Origin: Gemmataceae bacterium
GTDB lineage: Bacteria > Planctomycetota > Planctomycetia > Gemmatales > Gemmataceae
Length of the DNA stretch: 64,000 nucleotides
NCBI GenBank assembly: GCA_028288765.1
Contig: JAQGHQ010000496.1
Location: 1 to 64,000 of the forward strand
Direction: 5' to 3'
Under the pieces are notes generated by a model. That model was not told the DNA's origin, ran no database searches, and saw only the letters and a program-made list of their open reading frames with translations. Both the position numbers and the translations under genes were made by a program. Shown piece by piece: positions 33,948 through 42,397 of this stretch (positions within the stretch are counted from its first letter, which is position 1; each line of letters begins with the position of its first letter).

Positions 33948-35768
33948 ATGTCGCTACCCCTCGGGTTGTTGGTCGCCGCGGCTCTGGTCGATCGGCCCGT
34001 CCCGGACTTCCAGCTGCGGGGTGTCCACGGGACCGCGGTCCGGCTTTCCTCGCCGGTCCCGGTCCGGGCCACCGTCGTCGTCTTCCTGGGCGTGGACTGC
34101 CCGCTGGCCAACCTGTACACCCCCGCCTCAAGGAGCTCGCCCGGGAATTCCCGCCGGAGACCATTCGCGTCCTGGCCGTCAACTCGAACGACCACGACGA
34201 CGTCCCATCGATGACCGCGTTCGCCCGCGAGCACGGCCTCACCTTCCCGTACCTGAAAGACCCGGACGGCCACGTCGCGGACCTCTTCGGCGCGGTCCGG
34301 ACCCCTCAGGCGTTCGTGCTGAACGCCGACCGGCGGGTGCGGTACCGCGGCCGGATCGACGACCAGTACGCGCCCGGGGGCAAGAACCGGGGTCAGCCGT
34401 CCCGGCAGGATCTGGCCGAAGCCGTCCGGGAAGTAGTCGCCGGGCGGGCGGTTTCGGTGCCCGTCACGGAGTGCGGCGGGTGCTTCATCAGCCGACCCCG
34501 CGCGCCGGCGGCCCCGCCCGCGGTGACGTACACACCCGCGACATCGCCCCGATCCTGGCGACCCACTGCCTGCCGTGCCACCGGCCCGGGGAGATCGGCC
34601 CGTTCACCCTGGCGTCGTTCGCCGACGCCCGCCACCGGGCGGCCACGATCGCGGAGGTGGTCGAGAACGGGACCATGCCGCCCTGGCACGCTGCTCCCGA
34701 ACACGGCCGGTTCCGCAACGAGCGGCGGCTGACGGCCGGGCAGAAACAGCTGATCGCCGAGTGGGCCCGGCTCGGGTGTCCGGAGGGGGAGCCGGGGCGG
34801 TCGCCGGACCTGTCCCCCGGCACCGGCTGGCGGATCGGGACGCCGAACGCCGTGTACCCCATCCCGGTCGAGTTCCCGGTGCCGGCCGAGGGCCTGATCG
34901 AGTACCAGCACTTCGTCATCGACCCCGGGTTCACGGCCGATACGTGGGTGCAGGCGGCCGAGGTGCGGCCGGGGAACCGGCGGGTCGTCCACCACTGCAA
35001 CGTGTTCCTCCGGCCGCCGACCGCCACCGGGAAGGACGAGCTGTTCGAGACGGGATCGCTCGGGTCGACCAACCTGGTCGCGTTCACCCCTGGCAGCGGG
35101 CCCGACGAGCTCCCGGACGGGATGGCCAAGCTGATCCCCGCCGGCTGGCGGCTCCACCTCATCGTTCACTACACCGCGGTCGGGACGCCGTAGACCGACC
35201 GGACCGAGCTCGGGCTCCGGTTCCTCGACCCGGGCCTGGTCCGGAAGGAGGTCGGGACCAAGCTGCTGGACGACCCCGACCTGGTGATCCCCCCGCACGC
35301 GGCCGCCCACCGGGTCGAGCAGACCTGGACCGCCGACCGGGACTACCTGCTGCTCGCGATGTTCCCGCACATGCACCTGCGGGGCAAATCGTTCCGGTAC
35401 GCGGCCGAGTACCCGGACGGCACCGCCGAGATCCTGCTCGACATCCCGGGGTACGACTTCAACTGGCAGCACCGGTACGAGCTGGCGGAACCGAAACGAC
35501 TCCCGGCCGGCACGGTGATCCGGTGTACGGCGGTGTTCGACAATTCGACCGGGAACCCGGCCAACCCGGACCCGGCCGCCACCGTCCGGACCGGGCTCCA
35601 GAGTACGGACGAGATGTTCAACGGGTACTTCGACATCACCCCGGCCGACCAGGACATGTGGGCCGAACGGGCCGCCGCCGGGTCCGGTCCGGTGCCCTCC
35701 TCGCGGTAACGACCTTATTCGCCGGCCTGTGGGGTGTGCGGCTGTGGCGGAGCCGCCGGGCGGGATGA
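33948..35768 (+). pseudogene. Decayed redoxin / cytochrome / copper-monooxygenase-like gene
   Basis: A continuous protein can be reassembled only by joining several frames. From ATG 33948 it reads LLVAAALVDRPVPDFQLRGV (redoxin) to LGVDCPLANLYTP, then shifts near 34121 to the frame with RLKELAREF and SMTAFAREHGLTF. It shifts again near 34534 to RDIAPILATHCLPCHRPGEI (haem motif CLPCH) and the copper-monooxygenase-like region with VRPGNRRVVHHCNVFLRP. At 35191 a TAG replaces an expected CAG (GTP-stop-TDRTELGLRF), after which MFPHMHLRGKSFRY continues. A last shift near 35690 would restore a C-terminal helix (LLAVTTLFAGLWGVRLW). All three shifts go the same way, as single-base losses would. Confidence 0.85.
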
Positions 35769-35797
35769 TACCGAATCGGGTTGATGTGTTGCTGGTT

Positions 35798-35880
35798 CCG
35801 CGTGGGCCTCGAAGACTCGACCCACCCTACAGAAGAACAGACTTCTTGTCGGGTGGGTCGAGTCTTCGAGGCCCACGCGG
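35798..35880. repeat. Perfect 30-bp inverted repeat between convergent genes
   Basis: The arms 35798-35827 and 35851-35880 are exact complements (core TCGAAGACTCGACCCACCC). The 23-base centre (ACAGAAG...CTTCTTGT) could form its own small stem. It lies just after the decayed copper-monooxygenase gene and 65 bases from the end of dapA. Confidence 0.9.
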
Positions 35881-35944
35881 TCGGGAAATGATCAAAGCCA
35901 TTCGGTATGAGATGGGCCGGCCGGCGACCCGATCGGGCGCGGGA

Positions 35945-36844
35945 TCACCCCTTGAGCAGCCCGTACCCGACGAGCGTCTGCCGGACCTTCGCCTCGCCAG
36001 CGGCGTCGAGTGGGTACATCGGCAGGCGGAGCTCGCCGGTCCCGCGGCCGAGGAGTTTCATCGCCGCCTTCACCGGGATCGGGTTGGTCGCCACGCCGAG
36101 CATGTCGCGGCAGAGCGGGAACAGCTTCCGGTGCCACTGCTGAGCCTCCGCCACCTTCCCGGCGGCGAACGCCTTCACCAGCGCCATCATGTCCCGCGGG
36201 ACGATGTTCCCGACCACGCTCACGACCCCCTTTGCCCCGACGCTCATCATCGGCAGGGTGAGGCTGTCGTCGCCGCTGAGGATGGTGAGGTCGGTGAGCG
36301 CGGCGACCTGCGACGCCATGTCGAGCTTGCCGGTCGCCTCCTTCACGGCCACCACGGTCGGGTAGTTCTCGGCCAGCCTGGCGATCGTCTCGGCGGCGAT
36401 CTCCGACCCGGTCCGGCCGGGGATGTTGTAGATGACCTGCGGGAGGTCGCAGGCGTCGGCGATCGCCCCGAAGTGGCGGAAGTAGCCTTCCTGGGTCGGC
36501 TTGTTGTAGTACGGCCCGACCTGGAGGGTGCCGTTGGCCCCGGCCTTCTTGGCCGCCTTGGTCATACGGATCGCTTCGCGGGTGCTGTTCGACCCCGTCC
36601 CGGCCATGACCTTCAGCCGGCCCCGCGCCCGCTCGCACACGAACGCCACGGCCCGCTCGTGCTCGTCGTGGTCGAGGGTCGGGGACTCGCCGGTGGTCCC
36701 GCACGGGGCGAGGGCGTCGGTCCCCTGCTCGGCGTGCCAGTCCACGAGCTTGCCGAGGTCGTCCCAGTCGATCTCGCCGTTCTTGAACGGGGTGACGATG
36801 GCGACGGTAACGCCGGCGAACAGTTCGCCCCGGGTGGCAGCCAT
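35945..36844 (-). CDS. dapA: 4-hydroxy-tetrahydrodipicolinate synthase
   Basis: DapA condenses pyruvate with aspartate semialdehyde, the first committed step of lysine and diaminopimelate synthesis. The 299-residue barrel contains the pyruvate-binding motif CGTTGES at 48-54, the proton-relay tyrosine Y139 (VIYN), and the Schiff-base lysine K168 (VVAVKEATGK). The ATG at 36844 gives the standard N-terminus; earlier in-frame codons are repeat-derived. It is the last gene of a minus-strand group with the O-methyltransferase and the metal-binding lipoprotein upstream; a short palindrome lies between it and the O-methyltransferase gene. Confidence 0.95.
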   Translation of the reverse strand: MAATRGELFAGVTVAIVTPFKNGEIDWDDLGKLVDWHAEQGTDALAPCGTTGESPTLDHDEHERAVAFVCERARGRLKVMAGTGSNSTREAIRMTKAAKKAGANGTLQVGPYYNKPTQEGYFRHFGAIADACDLPQVIYNIPGRTGSEIAAETIARLAENYPTVVAVKEATGKLDMASQVAALTDLTILSGDDSLTLPMMSVGAKGVVSVVGNIVPRDMMALVKAFAAGKVAEAQQWHRKLFPLCRDMLGVATNPIPVKAAMKLLGRGTGELRLPMYPLDAAGEAKVRQTLVGYGLLKG

Positions 36845-36892
36845 GACGGACCTCGGTGTACGGGCAATTGATGAGTCAGGGTACGGTTTCAG

Positions 36893-36947
36893 GTTCCAAG
36901 TTCCAGGTTCCAAGTCGTGAAACGGCTGAGGACCTGGAACTTGGAAC
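36893..36947. repeat. Inverted repeat of GTTCCAAG / CTTGGAAC type
   Basis: The arms 36893-36907 (GTTCCAAGTTCCAGG) and 36933-36947 are exact complements, with additional partial copies of TTCCAGGTTCCAAG in between. The right arm ends at the stop codon of the O-methyltransferase gene. Frames through it read as WNLEPGTWNL-like sequence. Confidence 0.85.
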
Positions 36948-37615
36948 TATCGCTTCACCGCCAGCGTGAGCCCGTCCGCGAACGGAAGGAAGCTGAGGCT
37001 CACCCGCTCGTCGCCGTGTAGCTTCGCGTTCAGGTTGCGGATGGCGACCGTGTCGGGGTCGGTGACGGCCGGGTCGGCGACCTTCCCGTCCCAGAGGGTG
37101 TTGTCGATCGCGACCAGGCCGCGGGGGCGGAGGAGTTTCAGGCCCAGCTCGTAGTAGGCGTCGTAGTTCACCTTGTCGGCGTCGATGAAGATGTAGTCGA
37201 ACGTGCCGGCGTGGCCGCCGGCGAGCAGCTGGTTCAGGGTGTCGAGGGCGGGGGCGAGCCGGAGGTCGATGCGGTCGGCGAGCCCGGCCTTCGCCCAGTA
37301 CTTCCGGGCGAGGGCTGTGAATGGTTCGCTCACGTCGCAGCAAATCAGCCTGCCGTCGGGCGGCAGGGCCGAGGCCACCCACAGGGCCGAGTACCCGGTG
37401 AACGTGCCGACTTCGAGGCACTTCTTCGCGCCCATGAGCTGAACGAGCAGGGCAAGGAGCGGCCCCTGCTCCGGGGCGATCTGCATCTCCGCCTCGGGGA
37501 GCTGACTGGTTTCCTCGCGGAGCTCGCGGAACACCTCCGGTTCCCGCACCCCGACGGACAGGGCGTATTCGTAGAGCTTGTCGGTGAGCGGGGTCGGGCG
37601 GACGAAGCTTGGCAT
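36947..37615 (-). CDS. Class I SAM-dependent O-methyltransferase
   Basis: This 222-residue protein is of the caffeoyl-CoA-O-methyltransferase type. It has the cofactor-binding motif LEVGTFTGYSALWVA near 67-81 and the metal/substrate signature FDYIFIDADKVNYDAY. A VAIDNTLWDGKV segment corresponds to the divalent-cation region. The acceptor substrate cannot be read. ATG at 37615 gives the family N-terminus. It starts 2 bases after the lipoprotein stop (37618), so the two are translationally coupled, and the group continues to dapA. Confidence 0.85.
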   Translation of the reverse strand: MPSFVRPTPLTDKLYEYALSVGVREPEVFRELREETSQLPEAEMQIAPEQGPLLALLVQLMGAKKCLEVGTFTGYSALWVASALPPDGRLICCDVSEPFTALARKYWAKAGLADRIDLRLAPALDTLNQLLAGGHAGTFDYIFIDADKVNYDAYYELGLKLLRPRGLVAIDNTLWDGKVADPAVTDPDTVAIRNLNAKLHGDERVSLSFLPFADGLTLAVKR

Positions 37616-37617
37616 GG

Positions 37618-37974
37618 TCAGGACTCCGTCGGGCCGGCGAGCAGGCTCACGCCCTTGTACCCCTTGCGGGCGATCGTCTCCCGGACCGCGGCCAGGTCGA
37701 ACGCCGCCCGGTCCTTGACCGTGAACCGCACCTGGCGGAGCTTGCGGTCCGCCTGGACCGAGTCCTTGTCCACCCACGGCAGCATGACGAGTCCCTCGGT
37801 CACCCTGTCCGGGCAGGACTCGCACACCATCCCGGGGACGAGGATCACCACCTGGTTCGGGCCATCAGTCGCCATCGGCACCGGCAGCGGCTTGTCGGCT
37901 TCGGCCGCGCACCCGGCCAGCAGTACCATCCCGACGGCCGCGACCGACGCTCGTCGCACCCATCCCACACTCAT
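37618..37974 (-). CDS. Lipoprotein with heavy-metal-associated (HMA) domain
   Basis: This 118-residue protein has a lipoprotein signal with lipobox LLAGC (C22). Its mature part carries VVILVPGMVCESCPDRVTEG, the GMxCxxC metal site (C51, C54) of copper-chaperone or transporter domains. The rest, ETIARKGYKGVSLL, matches the HMA fold's second helix. It is the first gene of a group ending in dapA and likely binds Cu or another soft metal in the envelope. Confidence 0.8.
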   Translation of the reverse strand: MSVGWVRRASVAAVGMVLLAGCAAEADKPLPVPMATDGPNQVVILVPGMVCESCPDRVTEGLVMLPWVDKDSVQADRKLRQVRFTVKDRAAFDLAAVRETIARKGYKGVSLLAGPTES

Positions 37975-38100
37975 CCGAATCTCCTCCGGGCGAAACCGCT
38001 CCGGTCATGATAGGTCGCGGGCGGCGGGAATCAGGATCTTTCAGTGAGGTCCGCTCGCCCCGCGGGCGGTCTGGTTTGCCGCTTCCTGGGATTCGGTTGT

Positions 38101-38165
38101 TGAGAGTAGCCCGCCGTTCCTGCAGTCTTCACCAAGAACCGCCGCGGAGCGGCGGGCTACTCTCA
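38101..38165. repeat. Inverted repeat with 16-bp arms
   Basis: The arms 38101-38116 (TGAGAGTAGCCCGCCG) and 38150-38165 are exact complements. A frame through the GTAGCCCGCCG core also reads as repeat-derived. It lies about 90 bases before the PPC gene at 38257. Confidence 0.8.
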
Positions 38166-38256
38166 GAGGCCCCGCGGCGGGAATCCTCCTTGTCCGCGCG
38201 ACCGGGCCGGATTACGCTGCAATTCCGCCCCGCCTGCTCTTCCAAGGGCTGCTGCC

Positions 38257-40497
38257 ATGTTCCGCCGTCTCGCCGCCTGGTGCGTGCTCGTCCTCTCGGC
38301 CTCACTCGCCGCCGCCGATCCGGGGCCGACGCTGCTCACCGTCTTCCCGCCCGGGGCCAAGGCCGGCGAGACGACCGAGGTGACTTTCTCCGGGGGCGGG
38401 TTCGACGGAAACGAACAGCTGCTGTTCAGCAACCCGAAGGTGAAAGGTGAATCCACCTCCAAGGCGGTCGCGATCGACCCGAAAGTGAAGCCGGCGCAAC
38501 CGGGGATGAAGGGCAATCAGCCGACGGCTGCGGTCAAGTTCAAGGTGACGGTACCGAAGGACGTGTCGCCTGGCGTACTCGACGTGCGCGTCGCGAGCAA
38601 GAGCGGGCTGAGTAACCCGCGGGCGTTCGCCGTCGGACACCTGGCCGAGGCCAACGAGCAGGAACCGAATAACGACATCGGCCAGGCCCAGAAGGTGGAG
38701 CTGGACACGACCGTGAACGGGACGATCGCCGCCCCGACGGACGTGGACTACTTCTCGTTCCGCGCGAAAGCCGGACAGACCGTGGTGGTGTACTGCCTGA
38801 CCACGACGCTCGACAGCAAACTACAAGCCGACCTCATGGCGGTCACGCCCGACGGTAGGACGCTGGCGGCGAACCGCGGCTACCGCGACGGCGATGCGGT
38901 CCTCGACTTCCAGACCCCCTCCGACGGCGAGTACCTCGTCCGGCTGGCGCAGTTTGCGTACACCACCGGCGGCCCGGACCACTTCTACCGGCTCACGATC
39001 ACCACCGGCCGGTGGGATGATGCCGCGTTCCCACCGGCCACTCCCGCCGGCGGTGCCGGGGCGGTGTTCGGACGGAATGTCGGTGATCTCGACAAGAGCG
39101 GGCGGTTCATCCGCCCGGACGGGCGACCGTTCGAAACGATCAAGACCCTGGACAAAGCACACCGTGACGTTCCGCCCGGAACGCTCACGACGGACCGGCT
39201 CGTTACCCCCGCGGCGGGGATGCTGGACGCCGTCGATTCCTCGAACCGCGGCTTCGACGGGAACCTCTTACTCCTCGCCTCCGGCCAGGTCGTCCTCGAC
39301 AACGAGAAGAACGACACCCCCGACACCGCCCAGCCGGTGCCGGTCCCCAGCGACATCGCCGGGCGGATCGAGAAGAAGAACGACCGCGACTGGTACGTCT
39401 TCGATGCCAAGAAGGGCGAGGTGTGGACGCTCGAAGTGTTCGCCGACCGGATCGGCTCGCCGGTCGACGCCTTCTTCATCCTCACCGACGAAAAAGGGAA
39501 GGTGATCGCGGAGGTCGATGACAGTCCGGACACGCTCAGCCCGAACCAGTTCTACACCAAGTCCGACGATCCGGCCCGCTACCGCTTCGCGGTGCCGGCC
39601 GACGGCAAGTACAAGGTGATGGTGTCCACCCGCGAGGCGTCGGTGCAGTTCGGGGTGCGAGATCAGTACGTCCTGAGGATCGCGAAGGAGAAGCCCGATT
39701 TCCGCCTCGCCGTGATGCCGGTCGGCACCCACTTCCCCGACGCCGGGACGCTCGCGAAAGGCGGGGCAGTGGTGTTCGCCGTGTACGTCTGGCGGTTCGA
39801 CGGGTTCGACGGCCCGATCCCACTTTCGGCTGCAGACCTGCCCCCGGGGGTCAGCTGTCCGCCGCAGTTGATCGGGCCGGGCCAGACCCGCGGAACGCTG
39901 GTGCTGACCGCCGCCCCCGGCGCGGCCGACTGGGCCGGCTTCGTCACCATCAAGGGGACGGCGACGGCCGGCGGGGAGAAGCTCGAATCCGCCGCCCGGC
40001 CGTTCTCCGTCGTCTGGCCGTTCCCGGGCGTGAATCCGACCCAGCCTCCCCCGAACACCCCCGTAATCACCCGCAAGGACCGTGGTGTCGGGCTCGCCCT
40101 CGCGATCCGCGGCGAAGCCCCGTTCGCGCTCGTGCCGGCGGACGACGCGCCGATCAAGGTCAAGGTCGGGGAGAAGGTCGAGGTCGCGCTGAAGCTCACC
40201 CGCAAGGACGGGTTCAAGGACGCGGTGCAGGTGTTCTCGGCGACGCCGAATATCGGGCCGCGGCAGCAGGGGAACAACCCCCTCCCGCCACTCGCCACGA
40301 TCGCGGCCGACAAGTCCGAGGTGAAGGTGAGCCTCGACATCCCGCCGACCCTCCTGTCGGGGAGGTATTCCCTGGTGCTTCGCGGGCAGCCCGGTGCCCC
40401 GCAGCCGAAGGGCCCGCAGGCCCGGCTCGCGCCGAGCTACCCGGTCGTCCCGGTGATGATCGAGGTGGAGGGGAGAGCAACACCGAAGAAGCGGTAG
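38257..40497 (+). CDS. Pre-peptidase C-terminal (PPC) domain protein
   Basis: This 746-residue secreted protein has a signal peptide (MFRRLAAWCVLVLSASLAAA) and an Ig-like N-terminal domain. A PPC domain follows (TDVDYYFSFRAKAG-like stretch: VDYFSFRAKAGQTVVVYCLT), then a second (DRDWYVFDAKKGEVWTLEVF) and further beta-sandwich sequence ending in a lysine/arginine tail (GRATPKKR). It has the same layout as the gene at 17616 and the same lack of protease motifs. The palindrome at 40505 follows. Confidence 0.8.
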   Translation: MFRRLAAWCVLVLSASLAAADPGPTLLTVFPPGAKAGETTEVTFSGGGFDGNEQLLFSNPKVKGESTSKAVAIDPKVKPAQPGMKGNQPTAAVKFKVTVPKDVSPGVLDVRVASKSGLSNPRAFAVGHLAEANEQEPNNDIGQAQKVELDTTVNGTIAAPTDVDYFSFRAKAGQTVVVYCLTTTLDSKLQADLMAVTPDGRTLAANRGYRDGDAVLDFQTPSDGEYLVRLAQFAYTTGGPDHFYRLTITTGRWDDAAFPPATPAGGAGAVFGRNVGDLDKSGRFIRPDGRPFETIKTLDKAHRDVPPGTLTTDRLVTPAAGMLDAVDSSNRGFDGNLLLLASGQVVLDNEKNDTPDTAQPVPVPSDIAGRIEKKNDRDWYVFDAKKGEVWTLEVFADRIGSPVDAFFILTDEKGKVIAEVDDSPDTLSPNQFYTKSDDPARYRFAVPADGKYKVMVSTREASVQFGVRDQYVLRIAKEKPDFRLAVMPVGTHFPDAGTLAKGGAVVFAVYVWRFDGFDGPIPLSAADLPPGVSCPPQLIGPGQTRGTLVLTAAPGAADWAGFVTIKGTATAGGEKLESAARPFSVVWPFPGVNPTQPPPNTPVITRKDRGVGLALAIRGEAPFALVPADDAPIKVKVGEKVEVALKLTRKDGFKDAVQVFSATPNIGPRQQGNNPLPPLATIAADKSEVKVSLDIPPTLLSGRYSLVLRGQPGAPQPKGPQARLAPSYPVVPVMIEVEGRATPKKR

Positions 40498-40504
40498 TCG
40501 TAAA

Positions 40505-40578
40505 GTCGTAAAGTCGTAAAGTCCCGAGCCGAGAAGCAGAGTGCTGGCTTCCGGCTCGGGACTTTACGACTTTACGAC
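40505..40578. repeat. Perfect 27-bp inverted repeat between convergent genes
   Basis: The arms 40505-40531 (AAAGTCGTAAAGTCCCGAGC core) and 40552-40578 are exact complements with a 20-base loop. Short GTCGTAAA units are repeated before the left arm and TTTCGACTTTCGAC after the right arm. It lies between the PPC stop (40497) and the ArsC stop (40609) and could serve termination. Confidence 0.9.
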
Positions 40579-40608
40579 TTTCGACTTTCGACTTTCGACT
40601 TTCCGACC

Positions 40609-41028
40609 TTATGACTCTCTCCCAACGCCCAGCTCCTTGAGCAGATCGGCCACCTTGGAGCGGATCAGGTCGCGCACCTTGCGGAACTCTTCCGGCGGCA
40701 TCTCCCGCGGGTCGGGGATCTGCCAGTCGACTCGGCGGGCGGCGGTCACGAGCGGGCAGGCGTCGCCGCAGCCCATCGTCACCGCCGCGTCGATCGCCTG
40801 GCCGTTGAACGGCTCCAACCCTTTCGACGCGTGCGTGGTGAGGTCGTAGCCGACCTCCCGCATCGCCTCGACCGCCTTCGGATTCACCCGCCCGCTCGGC
40901 CGGCTTCCGGCGGAGAAGGCTTCCACCCGGTCCCCGCCGAGCATGGTGGCGAACGCCTGCGCCATCTGGCTGCGGTTGGAGTTCTCGACGCACACGAACA
41001 GGACGCGGACCTTCCGGGCGGGAGTCAT
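40609..41028 (-). CDS. arsC: Arsenate reductase, thioredoxin-linked (ArsC) family
   Basis: This enzyme of the low-molecular-weight phosphatase fold reduces arsenate to arsenite. At 139 residues it has the P-loop C13-x5-R19 (VCVENSNRSQ). Cysteines C87 and C91 (MGCGDACPLV) would form the redox cascade that is recycled by thioredoxin. The start at 41028 overlaps the aquaporin stop by 4 bases (ATGA), so the two are translated together: arsenate is reduced and the arsenite exits through the channel. I see no ArsR regulator nearby. Confidence 0.88.
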   Translation of the reverse strand: MTPARKVRVLFVCVENSNRSQMAQAFATMLGGDRVEAFSAGSRPSGRVNPKAVEAMREVGYDLTTHASKGLEPFNGQAIDAAVTMGCGDACPLVTAARRVDWQIPDPREMPPEEFRKVRDLIRSKVADLLKELGVGRES

Positions 41029-41702
41029 CGGCAGGCTTCCTTGGAGGAGGCGCAGCACCCGGGCTGCTGGACGCAGGCGCAGATGGGGACGGCGGCCACG
41101 GCCCCAATGACCGGGGCGGTCAGGTAGATCCACAGGTAGTCGAGCGACCCGGACAGGACCGCCGGGGCGAGAGACCGGGCCGGGTTCATGCTGGCCCCGG
41201 AGATCGGTCCGGCGAACAGGGCTTCGAGGGCGATCACCCCGCCGACGATCGCCCCGCCGAGCGGCCGGACCTCCGGCCGCGCGACGCTCACCCCGAGGAC
41301 CACGAACACGAGGACGGCGGTGAGCCACACCTCGAGCACGAACGAGTGCCACGGCGGGCCGTGCGGGAGGGTGGCCCCGAGGGTCGGGTGGGCCGGGAAC
41401 ATGGCAAATAGCAGCCCGCTCGCGATAAACGCGCCGGCAATCTGGGCGGCGAGGTACGGCAAGACGTCCCGGCGGGAGGTCCACCGCGCGAGCCACAACC
41501 CGATCGTGACTGCCGGGTTCAGGTGCGCGCCGGACACGCTCCCGACCGCGTACGCCATCGCCATGACGACGAGGCCGAACGTGAGGGCGATCCCGGAGTG
41601 CCCGATCTTCCCGGGGTTGGCCGCGTCGAACACGATGGCCCCGGTCCCGGCGAACACGAGCACGAAAGTGCCGACGAACTCGGCCGCGAGCCGACGGGTC
41701 AT
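41025..41702 (-). CDS. aqpS: Aquaporin / arsenite channel (AqpS-like)
   Basis: This 225-residue MIP-family channel has six membrane helices. Both NPA boxes are present (AHLNPAVT with N62-P63-A64; ASMNPARS with N173-P174-A175-R176). AqpS of rhizobia is encoded next to arsC and lets arsenite leave the cell; the 4-base overlap with arsC here supports the same job. The C-terminus is unusual: it is cysteine-rich (ICACVQQPGCCASSKEACR), which could bind arsenite or metal, though I have no proof. The gene symbol is by context. Confidence 0.8.
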   Translation of the reverse strand: MTRRLAAEFVGTFVLVFAGTGAIVFDAANPGKIGHSGIALTFGLVVMAMAYAVGSVSGAHLNPAVTIGLWLARWTSRRDVLPYLAAQIAGAFIASGLLFAMFPAHPTLGATLPHGPPWHSFVLEVWLTAVLVFVVLGVSVARPEVRPLGGAIVGGVIALEALFAGPISGASMNPARSLAPAVLSGSLDYLWIYLTAPVIGAVAAVPICACVQQPGCCASSKEACR

Positions 41703-41794
41703 GCGCGAGAATCCTCCGGATTCACCACAAGAGTTGAGACGTCCATTGTTCTATGACCCAGGCCCGTCTACCGGCCGGTCCGCAGCGCATGCCT

Positions 41795-42397
41795 TCATGC
41801 CATCTTCACGCCGTCGAAGGCAGTCAGGCGGGCGAGCAGCTGCGCCTTCGCGTGGGACCACTCCGCCGCGATGATGCCGAACAGCACGCTATCCCGCACC
41901 CGCCCGTCCCGCGTGACCATGTGGGCCCGGCAGACGCCCTCCCGGACCGCCCCAAGTTTGGCGATCGCCGCCTGCGACCGTTCGTTCCGCACGTCCGTCA
42001 CGAACGCCACCCGGTTCAGCCCGAGGGCCTCGAAGGCGTAGGCGAGCAGGAGCAGCTTGCACTCCGGGTTGACGGCGGTGCCCCACACGTCCGGCCGGTA
42101 CCACGTCGCCCCGATCTCGACCCGTCGGTGCTCGGGCACTGGGTCGAGGTAGCTGGTGCTCCCCACCAGCGCGCCGTCCACGAGCCGGCGGACGGCGAAC
42201 GGTATCCGCTTACCGGCCGCCCGCTGGGTGAGGGAGCTGTCGAACCACCCGTCGAACCCCGGCCCCCGGGCGAGTAAGGTCATGTGCTCCCAGATCCGGT
42301 CGTCGTCGGCCGCGACCCGGAGCCCGTCGCGGTGGTCCCCGGCGAGCGGTTCGAGCCGGACCCACCGGCCGGTCAGGGCCGGGGCGGTGATCTCCAT
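41795..42397 (-). CDS. GNAT N-acetyltransferase (RimJ/RimL-like)
   Basis: This 200-residue acetyl-CoA-dependent transferase contains FAVRRLVDGALVGSTSYLDP, VEIGATWYRPDVWGTAVNPE and the region that packs the coenzyme (CKLLLLAYAFEALGLNRVAF), then ERSQAAIAKLGAVREGVCRA. Relatives acetylate ribosomal-protein N-termini, but the target here is not known. Its 5' end overlaps the C-terminal coding part of the TPR gene upstream by 188 bases in another frame, which is discussed under that gene. Confidence 0.85.
   Translation of the reverse strand: MEITAPALTGRWVRLEPLAGDHRDGLRVAADDDRIWEHMTLLARGPGFDGWFDSSLTQRAAGKRIPFAVRRLVDGALVGSTSYLDPVPEHRRVEIGATWYRPDVWGTAVNPECKLLLLAYAFEALGLNRVAFVTDVRNERSQAAIAKLGAVREGVCRAHMVTRDGRVRDSVLFGIIAAEWSHAKAQLLARLTAFDGVKMA

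Noticed and set aside
33676-35193. One intact 505-codon protein
   Set aside because: Only the cytochrome/monooxygenase part from about 34534 onward is natural; upstream residues are from a wrong frame and the gene stops early at the TAG.
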